NCBI RefSeq assembly: GCF_900496965.1
Contig: NZ_UFQB01000009.1
Location: 1-64,000, forward strand
Source: Achromobacter agilis
Lineage (GTDB): Bacteria; Pseudomonadota; Gammaproteobacteria; Burkholderiales; Burkholderiaceae_B
Reading direction: 5' to 3'
DNA length: 64,000 nt
Positions 35,094-44,226 of the stretch are shown one piece after another (the stretch's first letter is position 1; each line of letters opens with the position of its first letter). The translations under genes and the position numbers were made by a program. The notes below the pieces were generated by a model. It was not told where the DNA came from, did not search any database, and was given only the letters and a program-made list of their open reading frames with translations.

Positions 35094-35117
35094 TACGAGT
35101 AAATACTCGTATTTTTT
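35094..35117 (+). terminator. Terminator after the ClC gene
   Basis: Hairpin TACGAGTA-AA-TACTCGTA followed by TTTTTT, starting 3 nt after the stop codon. The stem is AT-rich and may serve the convergent acetyltransferase gene as well. Confidence 0.8.
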
Positions 35118-35134
35118 AACGAAGAAAAAGACCT

Positions 35135-35632
35135 TCAGGAAAGCGCTTTCTTCATGAAGACGCGCTTCAGGCCGATCTCTTCGGCACGGTGCGTTTCAAC
35201 GTAACCATGGCCGCGGTAAATGCTGATGTTCTCGGTCATCTTTTCCTGCGTGTACAGGCGGATGCTGGCGTAGCCGAGGCGGCGCGCCTCGTCTTCCGCG
35301 AACCGGAGCAGGCGGCTTCCATAACCTTTGCCTTGGGCGTCGGGCGACACGGCAATATTGTCCAGCAGCAGGCAGTCCGCCTCGGGAATCAGCACCAGGA
35401 TGGCCTGGATGCCATCTTGCGTTTCCAGCACGCTGACCACGCCCTGCGCGACGCGGGCGCGGTAGTCGTCCAGCATGGGGCCTGGCGTCGCGCCGATGCG
35501 CAAGATATAAGGCGCGTATGCGCGCTCGACGATCTGTTCGATCGCGGATAGGTCGTCGGCGGTGGCGGGACGGATGTCGAATGGCACGGGGATCCTGGAC
35601 GCAAGGAAAACCATCGAATCGCCGGCCCGCAT
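35135..35632 (-). CDS. GNAT-family N-acetyltransferase
   Basis: 165 aa from ATG 35632. ATG 35614 is also possible, and an in-frame extension further upstream would cross the AT-rich control region and the neighbouring gene. A single GNAT fold: PFDIRPATADDLSAIEQIV, the acetyl-CoA loop LLLDNIAVSPDAQGKGYGSRL, and YTQEKMTENISIYRGHGYVE at the C-terminal strand. The target amine is unknown. It is divergent from the small gene at 35799, with a palindrome between. Confidence 0.88.
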   Translation of the reverse strand: MRAGDSMVFLASRIPVPFDIRPATADDLSAIEQIVERAYAPYILRIGATPGPMLDDYRARVAQGVVSVLETQDGIQAILVLIPEADCLLLDNIAVSPDAQGKGYGSRLLRFAEDEARRLGYASIRLYTQEKMTENISIYRGHGYVETHRAEEIGLKRVFMKKALS

Positions 35633-35705
35633 GCCGTCCGGGCGCGGGCTGGCGAACCCAGAATATACGGAGGTTTCGCCCCCGCGGGAATGCCCGGCAA
35701 AATAG

Positions 35706-35720
35706 TTATAAAATTTATAA
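35706..35720. promoter_or_regulatory. 15-bp AT palindrome between divergent genes
   Basis: TTATAAAATTTATAA is a perfect inverted repeat (seven bases, one-base centre) in a 40-bp stretch that is almost pure A/T, strikingly unlike the GC-rich genes. It may combine -10 elements with an operator. Confidence 0.5.
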
Positions 35721-35798
35721 TAAAAATGTCGCGTCACGCTTCTTTTGAAGTATGCGGCCCCAGGAAAAATTGCTGCGCGGTTCCCCACAGGAGCGTTC

Positions 35799-36134
35799 AT
35801 GGCATCCGGAAAGTCCGTTCCGGCGGGTAGCGGCCCGCCCAATCTCTGGGAGGAGTTCTCCAGGTTCCACGGGGCGTGCGCGGCCGTTCTGGGCCGCGCC
35901 GAGCGCTGCCTGGATCAGGGCGAAGCGCTCTCGGAAAGCGAGAAGTCGGAACTGCGGACCATGGCGCTGAACCTTGGCGCGCTTGGCCGGTTGCTGCATG
36001 GCAAAAGAGGCCGCGATATGCGCCTGCTGGCGGAACGCCTGGACCAGGTTTTGAAACGCTGCGGCTTGGAAGCTGCGGCGCGGGACCTGGACGGCGAAGA
36101 GCCGGAACGGGATCCGGCGACGATGGCGAACTGA
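35799..36134 (+). CDS. Small uncharacterised protein
   Basis: 111 aa starting at ATG 35799, preceded by AGGAG at 6 nt. Soluble, with no signal peptide; rich in charged and leucine residues and predicted helical throughout (EEFSRFHGACAAVLGRAERC, then SEKSELRTMALNLGALGRLL and MRLLAERLDQVLKRCGLEAA). I do not recognise a family. Codon use looks native. It is divergent from the GNAT gene and its stop is 4 nt from the stop of the convergent membrane-protein gene. Confidence 0.7.
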   Translation: MASGKSVPAGSGPPNLWEEFSRFHGACAAVLGRAERCLDQGEALSESEKSELRTMALNLGALGRLLHGKRGRDMRLLAERLDQVLKRCGLEAAARDLDGEEPERDPATMAN

Positions 36135-36138
36135 GCGT

Positions 36139-36723
36139 TCAGTCGGCCGCGTTCTCCTTGACTGCGCTTGCCCGCGGCCCGGCGGGGAGCCACCGCAGCA
36201 ATGCCACGACGGTCTTCAGCGCGTACAGCACGAACAGCGACCCCGTTACGTCTCCCGTGAACATCGCTACGAATCCGCCCGGCAGCGCGGCTCGTTCCCC
36301 CTGGAAGAAAAACCAGGGGTGGTGGATCGTCGTGTTTACCAGCGCATAGACGACCGCGCAGACGACCAGGCGCCAGGCCGTGAGGTTACCGAGGTCCGGC
36401 CGCAGATGCAGCGCCGCCCGCGCCCAGCGATAAGCCAGGTAGGGAGCCGCCGCGGCCATGATGCCGCCGGCCAGGGAGCGCACGACATCGTCAGGGAAGT
36501 AGTAGAAAAAGCAGGCGATCCAGGACCCGATCAACAAGCCGATCGCGGCCGGCAAGCCGAGCAGCAGCGTGCCGACAAGACGTACGCCCGCAGGCAGATA
36601 GATCCAGTTGATGCCCCGGACGAACTCCAGGTTCGTGAATACCCACTCGTTGACTGCAAGACTTGCAAGGAACAGGATAGCCGTCGTCAGGGCCCATTTT
36701 GCCTGACCTAGAATGTTGTCCAT
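36139..36723 (-). CDS. Uncharacterised integral membrane protein
   Basis: 194 aa with about six hydrophobic segments, starting KWALTTAILFLASLAVNEWV. The segment NWIYLPAGVRLVGTLLLGLP followed by a second helix pair recalls the MASE1-type sensor membrane domain (which has a similar LP-G-R/ALA pattern), but here no cytoplasmic output domain follows. It is divergent from a small winged-helix gene 57 bp away. I cannot assign a function. Confidence 0.7.
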   Translation of the reverse strand: MDNILGQAKWALTTAILFLASLAVNEWVFTNLEFVRGINWIYLPAGVRLVGTLLLGLPAAIGLLIGSWIACFFYYFPDDVVRSLAGGIMAAAAPYLAYRWARAALHLRPDLGNLTAWRLVVCAVVYALVNTTIHHPWFFFQGERAALPGGFVAMFTGDVTGSLFVLYALKTVVALLRWLPAGPRASAVKENAAD

Positions 36724-36780
36724 ATCCTAAGTATCATCGTCCACTTTTCGCCCTGGCATCGGTCGCCGCACGCATTATCC

Positions 36781-37137
36781 ATGAAAGAACGAAAGAGGCC
36801 CGCCGACATCTATATGCGCTTCCTGCGTCTTGCAGAAGCGCTGCGCGGCTTGCCTTCCCTGCCATCGTTGGACCCGGTGGAGGAACGCATCCTGACGCTC
36901 GTCGCCCGCGCCTCCCAGGAAGAACGCCGCCTGTCCGTGCGCGATGTCATGGCCGTGGACAGCATCGGCTCGCCTGCGACACTGCATGCCCGCCTGAAGT
37001 CCATGCGTGAAAAGGGCTGGGTCCTGCTCGTGGATACCGAGGATGCCCGCCGCAAGCAGGTCGAATTGAGCCAGGCCGCGCTGCAGCATTTCGACCGCTT
37101 GTCGGAATGCCTGGTGGAAGCGGCCCGCAAACCGTAG
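36781..37137 (+). CDS. Small winged-helix (MarR-like) DNA-binding protein, putative
   Basis: 118 aa. The middle reads LDPVEERILTLVARASQEER, then LSVRDVMAVDSIGSPATLHA and RLKSMREKGWVLLVDTEDAR, which has the helix-turn-helix plus wing layout of MarR-type regulators, with a C-terminal helix QLELSQAALQHFDRL-like (KQVELSQAALQHFDRLSECL). It lies divergent from the uncharacterised membrane protein gene and may regulate it. Family assignment is by pattern only. Confidence 0.65.
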   Translation: MKERKRPADIYMRFLRLAEALRGLPSLPSLDPVEERILTLVARASQEERRLSVRDVMAVDSIGSPATLHARLKSMREKGWVLLVDTEDARRKQVELSQAALQHFDRLSECLVEAARKP

Positions 37138-37160
37138 CGGCATGCGCTCGGTGGCGCGAC

Positions 37161-38513
37161 CTATTTCCCGATGCAGAAGCTGGAAAAAATCTCGCCCAGC
37201 AGGTCGTCGCTGGTGAACTTGCCGGTGATGCTGGACAGGCTGTCGTGAGCCAGGCGCAGCTCTTCCGCGAAGAGGTCCAGGACCCGGTCGTCCTGTCCGG
37301 CATGTTCGCCCGCGAGCGCCAGGTGCTCCGCGGCATCCTGCAGGGCGCGTAGATGCCGTTCGCGCGCCAGCCATGGGGATTCGGCCCCCGGGTTCCAGCC
37401 TGCGATCTGCAGCAATTCCGCGCGCAGCGCATCCAGGCCGATGCCGCTCTTGGCTGAAATGCCCAGGTCGCCCGGGCCCGCGGCGAAGGCGGTGGACAGC
37501 AGGTCTACCTTGTTGAACACCTTGAGGACGGGCGTGCGGGGCGGCAGACGGGCGGTGATCTGGGCGTCCAGCTCGTCGCCGGGCTGGGTGGCGTCCTGCA
37601 GGTGGAGGATGACGTCCGCGCGCTCGATTTCCTGCCAGGTGCGGGCAATGCCGATGCTCTCGACGGTATCCTCGGTTTCCCTGAGGCCGGCCGTGTCCAC
37701 GATGTGCAGCGGCACGCCGTCGATGTGGATCTCTTGCACCACCTTGTCCCGGGTGGTGCCCGCGATCGGCGTGACGATGGCGATGTCGTCACCGGCCAGT
37801 GCATTGAGCAGGCTGGATTTCCCGACGTTGGGCTGCCCGGCGAGAACGACATGAAGGCCTTCGCGCAGGATCACGCCCTGGCGGGCCTGCGCGATCAGCC
37901 CAGCCAGGTCGGCGGCCAGCGCTTCGAGGGTGGGCCGCGCCTGGTACTTTTCCAGGAAATCGATTTCCTCTTCGGGGAAATCGAGTGTGGCTTCGACCAG
38001 CATGCGCAAATGGATGATGCGGTCGGACAGGTCGTTCACGCGGGCTGAGAACTCCCCTGACAGGGAGGCCATGGCGCCGCGCGCAGCCGCCACCGACGAT
38101 GCGTCGATCAGGTCGGCCACGGCCTCGGCCTGGGCCAGATCCATGCGGTCGTTCAGGAAGGCGCGGCGCGTGAATTCACCGGGTTCGGCCAGCCGGACGC
38201 CGAGGTCTCGGCCGGCGGCCAGGCAGCTTTCCAGCACGCGCCGCAACACGGCGGGACCGCCGTGGCCTTGCAATTCCAGCACGTCTTCGCCGGTGTACGA
38301 ATGAGGCGCCTGAAAGTAGATGGCGATACCTTCGTCCAGCAGTTCCCCGGTTTCGGCCTTGAACGGCAGGTAGTGCGCGTGGCGCGGGGTGAGCTCGCGC
38401 TGGAACAGGTGGCGCATCAGCCCGGAGAGGTCCGCGCCGGAGACGCGCACGACGCCGATGCCGCCTCTTCCGGGGGCGGTGGCAATGGCGGCGATGGGGG
38501 CGTAGGCGGACAT
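37161..38513 (-). CDS. mnmE: tRNA modification GTPase MnmE (TrmE)
   Basis: 450 aa, the normal length. The N-terminal folate-binding domain starts [20 protein letters not shown]. The G domain has [16 protein letters not shown] (P-loop), [21 protein letters not shown] and NKVD. The C-terminal helical domain ends with the catalytic FCIGK motif. It works with MnmG in U34 modification. In most relatives mnmE follows yidC directly, but here about 13 kb of accessory genes separates the two, although both keep the same orientation. Confidence 0.97.
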   Translation of the reverse strand: MSAYAPIAAIATAPGRGGIGVVRVSGADLSGLMRHLFQRELTPRHAHYLPFKAETGELLDEGIAIYFQAPHSYTGEDVLELQGHGGPAVLRRVLESCLAAGRDLGVRLAEPGEFTRRAFLNDRMDLAQAEAVADLIDASSVAAARGAMASLSGEFSARVNDLSDRIIHLRMLVEATLDFPEEEIDFLEKYQARPTLEALAADLAGLIAQARQGVILREGLHVVLAGQPNVGKSSLLNALAGDDIAIVTPIAGTTRDKVVQEIHIDGVPLHIVDTAGLRETEDTVESIGIARTWQEIERADVILHLQDATQPGDELDAQITARLPPRTPVLKVFNKVDLLSTAFAAGPGDLGISAKSGIGLDALRAELLQIAGWNPGAESPWLARERHLRALQDAAEHLALAGEHAGQDDRVLDLFAEELRLAHDSLSSITGKFTSDDLLGEIFSSFCIGK

Positions 38514-38628
38514 ATTTCAGCGAAGGCGAAGCGAGAACAATAAGGGAATATAACTGTTGCGCGGGGGCTTGTTTGGTGGTTACTGTGGCCCGGAGGTTCA
38601 AAACCCGAAACAACTCTGGGAGATCACA

Positions 38629-40215
38629 ATGGCATCTCGGTTTTCGCGTGTCTTGGCCTGCGGCTCGGCCGCGGTGATTCTGGCGTTTGGCACACTCAGT
38701 TCGGCCATGGCCCGCGATCTGGTGATCGCCTTGAAGACCGAACCTTCTTCCATGGATCCGCAGTACCACGCGCTCACGCCCAATACGCAGATCTCCCAGA
38801 CTATCTTCGACACCTTGGTCGCGACCGACGCGCAACTCAAACCGCAGCCCGCGCTTGCCGAATCCTGGACCGTGGACGGCAAGGTCTGGACGTTCAAGCT
38901 GCGCCCCAACGTGAAGTTCTCCGATGGCACGCCGTTCACGGCGGAAGACGTCGTCTTCACCTATGCGCGCGTGCCGAAGGTTCCAAACAGCCCGTCGCCG
39001 TTCACGCTGTACCTGGGGTCGGTCGAGAAGACCGAAGCGGTGGACCCGCAAACCGTGCGCATCACGACCAAGGACGTGGCGCCGAACCTGCTGGTCAACC
39101 TGGCCCAGTTGCCCATCATGTCCAAGAAGGCGGCGTCGGGGCCGGCCGCCGAAGGCAAGACGACCACCGAACTGAACAGCGGCGATGGCCTGATCGGGAC
39201 CGGCCCGTACAAGTTTGTGTCATGGAAGCGGGGCGCGGAGTTCGTGCTGGCGCGTAACGATAACTACTGGGGCAAGAAGCCCGAATGGGACCGCGTGGTC
39301 TACCGTCCGATCAGCAACGCGGCGGCGCGCGTGGCGGCGCTGCTGGCCGGCGACGTCGATATGATCGAGGATCCTCCCACCGATGACCTGCCCAAGCTGA
39401 AGGCCGACAAGAAACTCTTCGTCGAAGAAACGCCGTCGGTGCGCGTGGTGTACGTCGCGCTCGACCAGTTCGCGGAGCCCTCGCCCGGCGTACAGGGCAC
39501 GGACAAGAACCCCATGAAGGACAAGCGCGTGCGCGAGGCGCTGTCGTTGGCCATCAACCGCCAGGCGCTGGTCGAGCGCGTGATGGGCGGCGTGGCGCTG
39601 CCGGCGGGCAATTTGCTGCCCTATCCCATGTTCGGTTCGAGCAAAGAGCATTCGAAGGCGCCCAAGGCCGATGTCGAAAAGGCCAAGGCCCTGCTGAAGG
39701 AAGCCGGCTATCCCAACGGTTTCTCGATCACGCTGGGTTCGCCGTCGGGGCGCTACGTCAACGATTCGAAGGTGGCGCAGGCAATCGCCTCGATGTGGAC
39801 CCGTATCGGCGTGAAGACCAGCGTGGACGCCCTGGCGCCCCCGGTGTTCTTCAAGAACCGCGACAGCTACGCGTTCTCGGCGTACCTGGCGGGCTGGTCA
39901 GTGACGAGCGGCGAAATGTCCAACGCGTTGACGTCGTTGCTGGTGACGCGCAATCCCGAAGCGGGTCTGGGCACCACCAACCGAAGCCGCTACTCGAATC
40001 CCAAAATGGATGCGCTGGTGAAGGAAGCGTCGTCCACCATGGATGAGGCCAAGCGCGCCCAACTGCTGTCCCAGGCCAGCAATATTGCCATGGACGACTA
40101 CGCGATGCTGCCCATCCATTTCGAGCTGTCGGTGTGGGCCATGAAGAACGACATCCGCTATCAGGGCCGGCCGGACCAGGTCACGCTCTCGCAGTTCGCG
40201 ACCCTGAAGAAGTAA
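38629..40215 (+). CDS. Dipeptide/oligopeptide-type ABC transporter binding protein
   Basis: 528 aa from ATG 38629, preceded by GGGAG at 7-8 nt. The signal peptide MASRFSRVLACGSAAVILAF runs on to SAMA, and the mature protein starts RDLVIALKTEPSSMDPQYHA. It is a family 5 (DppA/OppA/NikA) solute receptor, with WTFKLRPNVKFSDGTPFTAEDVVF and a second lobe DKRVREALSLAINRQALVER as the hallmarks. First gene of a five-gene importer operon. The adjacent M20 amidohydrolase suggests peptides or N-acyl amino acids as cargo. Confidence 0.94.
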   Translation: MASRFSRVLACGSAAVILAFGTLSSAMARDLVIALKTEPSSMDPQYHALTPNTQISQTIFDTLVATDAQLKPQPALAESWTVDGKVWTFKLRPNVKFSDGTPFTAEDVVFTYARVPKVPNSPSPFTLYLGSVEKTEAVDPQTVRITTKDVAPNLLVNLAQLPIMSKKAASGPAAEGKTTTELNSGDGLIGTGPYKFVSWKRGAEFVLARNDNYWGKKPEWDRVVYRPISNAAARVAALLAGDVDMIEDPPTDDLPKLKADKKLFVEETPSVRVVYVALDQFAEPSPGVQGTDKNPMKDKRVREALSLAINRQALVERVMGGVALPAGNLLPYPMFGSSKEHSKAPKADVEKAKALLKEAGYPNGFSITLGSPSGRYVNDSKVAQAIASMWTRIGVKTSVDALAPPVFFKNRDSYAFSAYLAGWSVTSGEMSNALTSLLVTRNPEAGLGTTNRSRYSNPKMDALVKEASSTMDEAKRAQLLSQASNIAMDDYAMLPIHFELSVWAMKNDIRYQGRPDQVTLSQFATLKK

Positions 40216-40237
40216 CGCGGGCGGCGGGCGGCATCTC

Positions 40238-41212
40238 GTGCTTGCAACGATCGTAAGAAGGCTGCTGCAGACCATCGTCGTCATGCTCGTCATGTCGGCG
40301 CTGGTCTTCGCCGGCATCTACATGGTGGGCGATCCGGTGTCGATGCTGGCCAGCCCGGAGGCCACCGAGGCGCAGCGCGCCGCGGTGCGCGCGTCGCTGG
40401 GCCTGGATCTGCCGCTGTGGCGGCAGTATCTGATCTTCATGGGCCAGGCGGTGCGCGGCGATTTCGGCAACAGCTTCCTGACGGGCGAGCCCGCCATGCA
40501 CCTGATCCTGGAGCGTATGCCGGCCACGGTGGAGCTGGCATGCGTGGCCATGCTGTTGTCGGTGCTGATCGGCGTGCCGCTGGGCATCCGCGCCGGCCTG
40601 AAGCCGAACGCGCCCGCGTCGCGCGCGATCATGACGGGATCGGTGCTGGGCTTCTCGCTGCCGAATTTCTGGGTCGGCCTGATGTTCATCATGGTGTTCG
40701 CGGTGATGCTGGGCTGGGTGCCGGCGGGCGGGCGAGGACAGACGGTCAGCATCGGCTCCCTGCAGCTGAGCGTGCTGACGCTCGACGGCTGGCTGAGCCT
40801 GGCGCTGCCTGCGGCCACGATCGCATTCGCCAAGTGCGCGATGATCATCCGTGTGACCCGGGCCGCCACGCGCGAGGCCCTGCCCATGGATTACATCAAG
40901 TTCGCGCGCGCCAAGGGCCTGTCGGAAAGACGCGTGCTGGGCGTGCACCTATTGAAGAACATCCTGATCCCGGTGGTGACGGTTGCGGGCCTGGAGTTCG
41001 GCCAGGTGATGGCGTTCGCCGTCGTGACCGAGACCGTGTTTTCGTGGCCGGGCATGGGCAAGCTGCTGATCGATTCCATCATCAACCTGGACCGTCCGGT
41101 GGTGGTGGCTTACCTGCTTCTGATTGTGTTCTTCCTGGTCATGCTGAACCTCGTGGTGGACATCATCTATACGGTGCTGGACCCCCGCGTACGCCTGGAT
41201 AGCCGCCGATGA
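40238..41212 (+). CDS. Dipeptide-type ABC transporter permease (DppB-like)
   Basis: 324 aa beginning with GTG 40238. Six membrane helices; the N-terminal segment RRLLQTIVVMLVMSALVFAG is typical of DppB/OppB, and the EAA loop is TREALPMDYIKFARAKGLSE. It pairs with the next gene to form the channel, whose ATG overlaps its stop (ATGA). Confidence 0.94.
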   Translation: MLATIVRRLLQTIVVMLVMSALVFAGIYMVGDPVSMLASPEATEAQRAAVRASLGLDLPLWRQYLIFMGQAVRGDFGNSFLTGEPAMHLILERMPATVELACVAMLLSVLIGVPLGIRAGLKPNAPASRAIMTGSVLGFSLPNFWVGLMFIMVFAVMLGWVPAGGRGQTVSIGSLQLSVLTLDGWLSLALPAATIAFAKCAMIIRVTRAATREALPMDYIKFARAKGLSERRVLGVHLLKNILIPVVTVAGLEFGQVMAFAVVTETVFSWPGMGKLLIDSIINLDRPVVVAYLLLIVFFLVMLNLVVDIIYTVLDPRVRLDSRR

Positions 41213-42129
41213 ATACGCCTGCCTCCATCGCCGCCGCGCCGGCAAAATCCAAGGAGCAGACGCCCTGGCGCCGCTTCCTGTCGGATTTCTTTGCGAGCAA
41301 GCTGGCCACGGTGGGCCTGGTCATGCTGGTCGTTATCGTGGGCGCTGCGCTGCTGGCGCCGTGGATCGCGCCGCAGAATCCGTACGACCTGGCCGTGCTG
41401 GACATCATGGATTCCAAGCTCGCGCCCGGCAGCGAAAGCGGCGACGGCGCCATGCATTACTGGCTGGGCACCGACGGCCAGGCGCGCGACCTGCTGTCGG
41501 CCATCCTCTATGGCATGCGCACGAGCTTGCTGGTGGCGACCGTGTCGGTGCTCGCCGCCTTCGGCATCGGCGCTACCGTGGGGCTGATCGCGGCCTATTT
41601 CGGCGGCCGCATCGATGCCCTGCTGATGCGGATTGTGGATATCCAGCTGTCGTTTCCGGCGATCCTCGTTGCGCTGATGCTTCTGGCGATCCTGGGCAAA
41701 GGTGTGGATAAGGTGATCATCGCGCTGATCGTCGTGCAGTGGGCGTATTTTGCGCGGGCGGCGCGGGGCGCGGCGTTGGTCGAGCGCGGCAAGGAATACG
41801 TGGAGGCGGCGCGCTGCATGTCCCTGTCGTGGGGGCGCGTGCTGTTTCGCCATGTGTTGCCGAACTGCATGCCGCCGCTGATCGTGATCGCCACCATCGA
41901 CCTGGCGCACGCCATCGCGCTGGAAGCGACGCTGTCGTTCCTGGGCGTGGGCGTGCCGGTGACCGAGCCTTCGCTGGGCATGCTGATCTACAACGGCTTC
42001 GAATACCTGCTGTCCGGCCAGTACTGGATTTCCTTCTTTCCCGGCATCGCCCTGGCGCTGGCCATCATCGCCATCAATCTGGTGGGTGACCACCTGCGCG
42101 ATGTGCTCAACCCGCGCCACGAGAATTGA
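41209..42129 (+). CDS. Dipeptide-type ABC transporter permease (DppC-like)
   Basis: 306 aa with six helices. HYWLGTDGQARDLLSAILYG is the DppC signature before the channel domain, and the EAA loop reads GKEYVEAARCMSLSWGRVLF. Start codon coupled to dppB-like by ATGA. A perfect DnaA 9-mer lies in the gene at 41703. Confidence 0.94.
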   Translation: MNTPASIAAAPAKSKEQTPWRRFLSDFFASKLATVGLVMLVVIVGAALLAPWIAPQNPYDLAVLDIMDSKLAPGSESGDGAMHYWLGTDGQARDLLSAILYGMRTSLLVATVSVLAAFGIGATVGLIAAYFGGRIDALLMRIVDIQLSFPAILVALMLLAILGKGVDKVIIALIVVQWAYFARAARGAALVERGKEYVEAARCMSLSWGRVLFRHVLPNCMPPLIVIATIDLAHAIALEATLSFLGVGVPVTEPSLGMLIYNGFEYLLSGQYWISFFPGIALALAIIAINLVGDHLRDVLNPRHEN

Positions 42130-42140
42130 GGGGCGGCGCC

Positions 42141-43151
42141 ATGCAGACATCGCTTGTGGAAAAACCATCGGCAGCGCCCAAACCGATTCTCGAGGTGCAT
42201 GGGCTGAAGACGCACTTTTTCACGCGCAACGGCGTGGTGAAGGCGGTGGACGGTGTGGACCTGACACTGGCCGAAGGCGAAATCCTGGGGCTGGTGGGCG
42301 AATCGGGGTCGGGCAAGAGCATTACGGGCTTTTCGCTGATGGGGCTGCTGGACGCGCCGGGCCGCATCGTGGAAGGCCAGCTGTTGCTGAACGGGGAAGA
42401 CCTGCGTTGCGCCACGCCCGCGCGCTGGCGCCAGTTGCGGGGCCAGGAGATCGCGATGATCTTCCAGGACCCGATGATGACCCTGAACCCGGTATTGCGC
42501 GTAGACACGCAGATGATCGAGGCGGTCCAGGCGCACAGCAATGCGACGCGCGCACAGGCGCGCCAGCGTGCGCTGCAGACCCTGGCGATGGTGGGCATCC
42601 CATCGCCCGAAGAACGTCTGCGGACCTATCCGCACCAGTTGTCGGGCGGCATGCGGCAGCGCGTGGCGATCGCCATCGCCCTCTTGAACTCGCCGCGCCT
42701 GATCATTGCGGACGAACCGACGACCGCGCTGGACGTGACGATACAGGGGCAGATCCTGTTCGAAGTGCAGAAGCTGTGCCGCGAGACCGGCACCGGGCTG
42801 ATCTGGATCACGCACGACCTGGCGGTGGTGGCCGGGCTGGCGGACCGCGTGTCCGTCATGTATGCGGGCCGTGTGGTGGAAACCGGAAGCACCGAGGCCG
42901 TGATCAGCCATCCCATGCATCCGTACACGCATGGTCTGATCGCCTCCATTCCCACGCCGGAATCCCGCGGCCAGCCCTTAGTGCCGATTCCCGGGATGAC
43001 GCCGTCGCTGCTCAACCTGCCGCAAGGCTGTGCGTTCCGGGGGCGATGTCCACGCGCGACCGAGGCCTGTCTGGCCGAGCCGCAGCCCGTGGAAGTCCGT
43101 CCGGCGCAATGGGTGCGCTGCTGGCATGCAGGAGGCCCAGACATCAAATGA
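42141..43151 (+). CDS. Dipeptide-type ABC transporter ATPase (DppD-like)
   Basis: 336 aa from ATG 42141 after GAGGGGCGG. Walker [19 protein letters not shown], signature [16 protein letters not shown], Walker [13 protein letters not shown] and H-loop ITHDL. The C-terminal oligopeptide-transporter extension contains the four-cysteine Fe-S type motif region [14 protein letters not shown]. The stop codon overlaps the start of the second ATPase. Confidence 0.95.
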   Translation: MQTSLVEKPSAAPKPILEVHGLKTHFFTRNGVVKAVDGVDLTLAEGEILGLVGESGSGKSITGFSLMGLLDAPGRIVEGQLLLNGEDLRCATPARWRQLRGQEIAMIFQDPMMTLNPVLRVDTQMIEAVQAHSNATRAQARQRALQTLAMVGIPSPEERLRTYPHQLSGGMRQRVAIAIALLNSPRLIIADEPTTALDVTIQGQILFEVQKLCRETGTGLIWITHDLAVVAGLADRVSVMYAGRVVETGSTEAVISHPMHPYTHGLIASIPTPESRGQPLVPIPGMTPSLLNLPQGCAFRGRCPRATEACLAEPQPVEVRPAQWVRCWHAGGPDIK

Positions 43152-44167
43152 GCGCAGCGGAACACGACACCGCCCATCCCATCCTGTCGCTGCGGCAGGT
43201 CGAGCTGCGCTTCGTGCAGCACGTGGACCTGGCCGGCCGCATTGCCAACCTGCTGGGGGCGGGCCTGAAGACACAGGTCGTGCATGCCGTGGCCGGCGTG
43301 GACCTCGACGTGATGCCGGGCGAAGTGATTGGCATCGTGGGCGAATCGGGCTGTGGAAAATCCACCCTGGGCCGCATCGTGTCGGGGATCCTGCCGCCGA
43401 CCGCCGGAGAAGTGCACTACCGGGGAAAGCCGGTACGGGAACTGACGGGGCCGCAACGGCGCGCCTACGAACTGGGCGTGCAGATGATTTTCCAGGACCC
43501 CTATGCTTCCCTGAATCCGCGCATGCGCGTGCGGGAAATCATCGGCGAAGCTCCCGTGGCCCATGGCCTGGTCCGGGCGCGGGACAAGGCGGAGTACGTA
43601 GCCGGGCTGATGCGCCAGGTTGGCCTGGATGCGAGTTTTTCACAGCGTTATCCCCATCAATTCTCGGGCGGCCAGAGGCAGCGCATCGGCATTGCGCGGG
43701 CCCTGGCGCTCAAGCCGTCCGTCATCGTTTGCGATGAAGCCGTCGCGGCGCTGGATGTATCGATCCAGGCCCAGGTGCTGAACCTGTTCGAAGCATTGCG
43801 CGCGGAACTGGACCTGACCTATCTTTTCATCAGCCACAATCTCAGCGTCGTCAGCCATATTTCGGATCGTGTGGCTATCATGTACTTGGGACGCGTGGTG
43901 GAACTGGCGCCCACCGATACCGTTTTCCGGCACGCCAACCATCCATACACCCAGGCCTTGCTGAAAGAACTGCCCACGCTGAAGCCCGGGCGGCGCACCT
44001 ACCTGCCGATCAAGGGCGAACTGCCCTCGCCGCTGGATCCGCCGACGGGCTGCGCGTTCCATCCGCGTTGTCCACATGCCATGCCGCGCTGCAAGACAGA
44101 GCGGCCGTTGCTGAAGGAAGTCGCGCCGGAGCAACTCAGCGCCTGTCATTTGAATGATGCGGCCTAG
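43148..44167 (+). CDS. Dipeptide-type ABC transporter ATPase (DppF-like)
   Basis: 339 aa, beginning with the ATG that overlaps the previous stop (ATGA). Walker [19 protein letters not shown], the segment [16 protein letters not shown] typical of DppF/OppF, signature [17 protein letters not shown], Walker [13 protein letters not shown], and the C-terminal [14 protein letters not shown]. Heterodimerises with the preceding ATPase. Last gene of the transporter operon. Confidence 0.95.
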   Translation: MSAAEHDTAHPILSLRQVELRFVQHVDLAGRIANLLGAGLKTQVVHAVAGVDLDVMPGEVIGIVGESGCGKSTLGRIVSGILPPTAGEVHYRGKPVRELTGPQRRAYELGVQMIFQDPYASLNPRMRVREIIGEAPVAHGLVRARDKAEYVAGLMRQVGLDASFSQRYPHQFSGGQRQRIGIARALALKPSVIVCDEAVAALDVSIQAQVLNLFEALRAELDLTYLFISHNLSVVSHISDRVAIMYLGRVVELAPTDTVFRHANHPYTQALLKELPTLKPGRRTYLPIKGELPSPLDPPTGCAFHPRCPHAMPRCKTERPLLKEVAPEQLSACHLNDAA

Positions 44168-44211
44168 GCCCTGGCCAGGGCCGGCGAACCGCCAATTTCC
44201 ACACTTACCGA

Positions 44212-44220
44212 TTATCCACA
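44212..44220 (+). promoter_or_regulatory. DnaA box, perfect, in the leader of the M20 gene
   Basis: TTATCCACA only 6 nt before the ATG at 44227, where a ribosome-binding site would be expected. DnaA binding here could link expression to replication, but the box is one of many in the window. Confidence 0.6.
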
Positions 44221-44226
44221 GCCATC

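Noticed and set aside
43148-44167. Reading the second dipeptide ATPase as part of a longer protein starting at 42086
   Set aside because: The upstream part is the wrong frame of the first ATPase gene; the real start is the ATG overlapping the previous stop codon.
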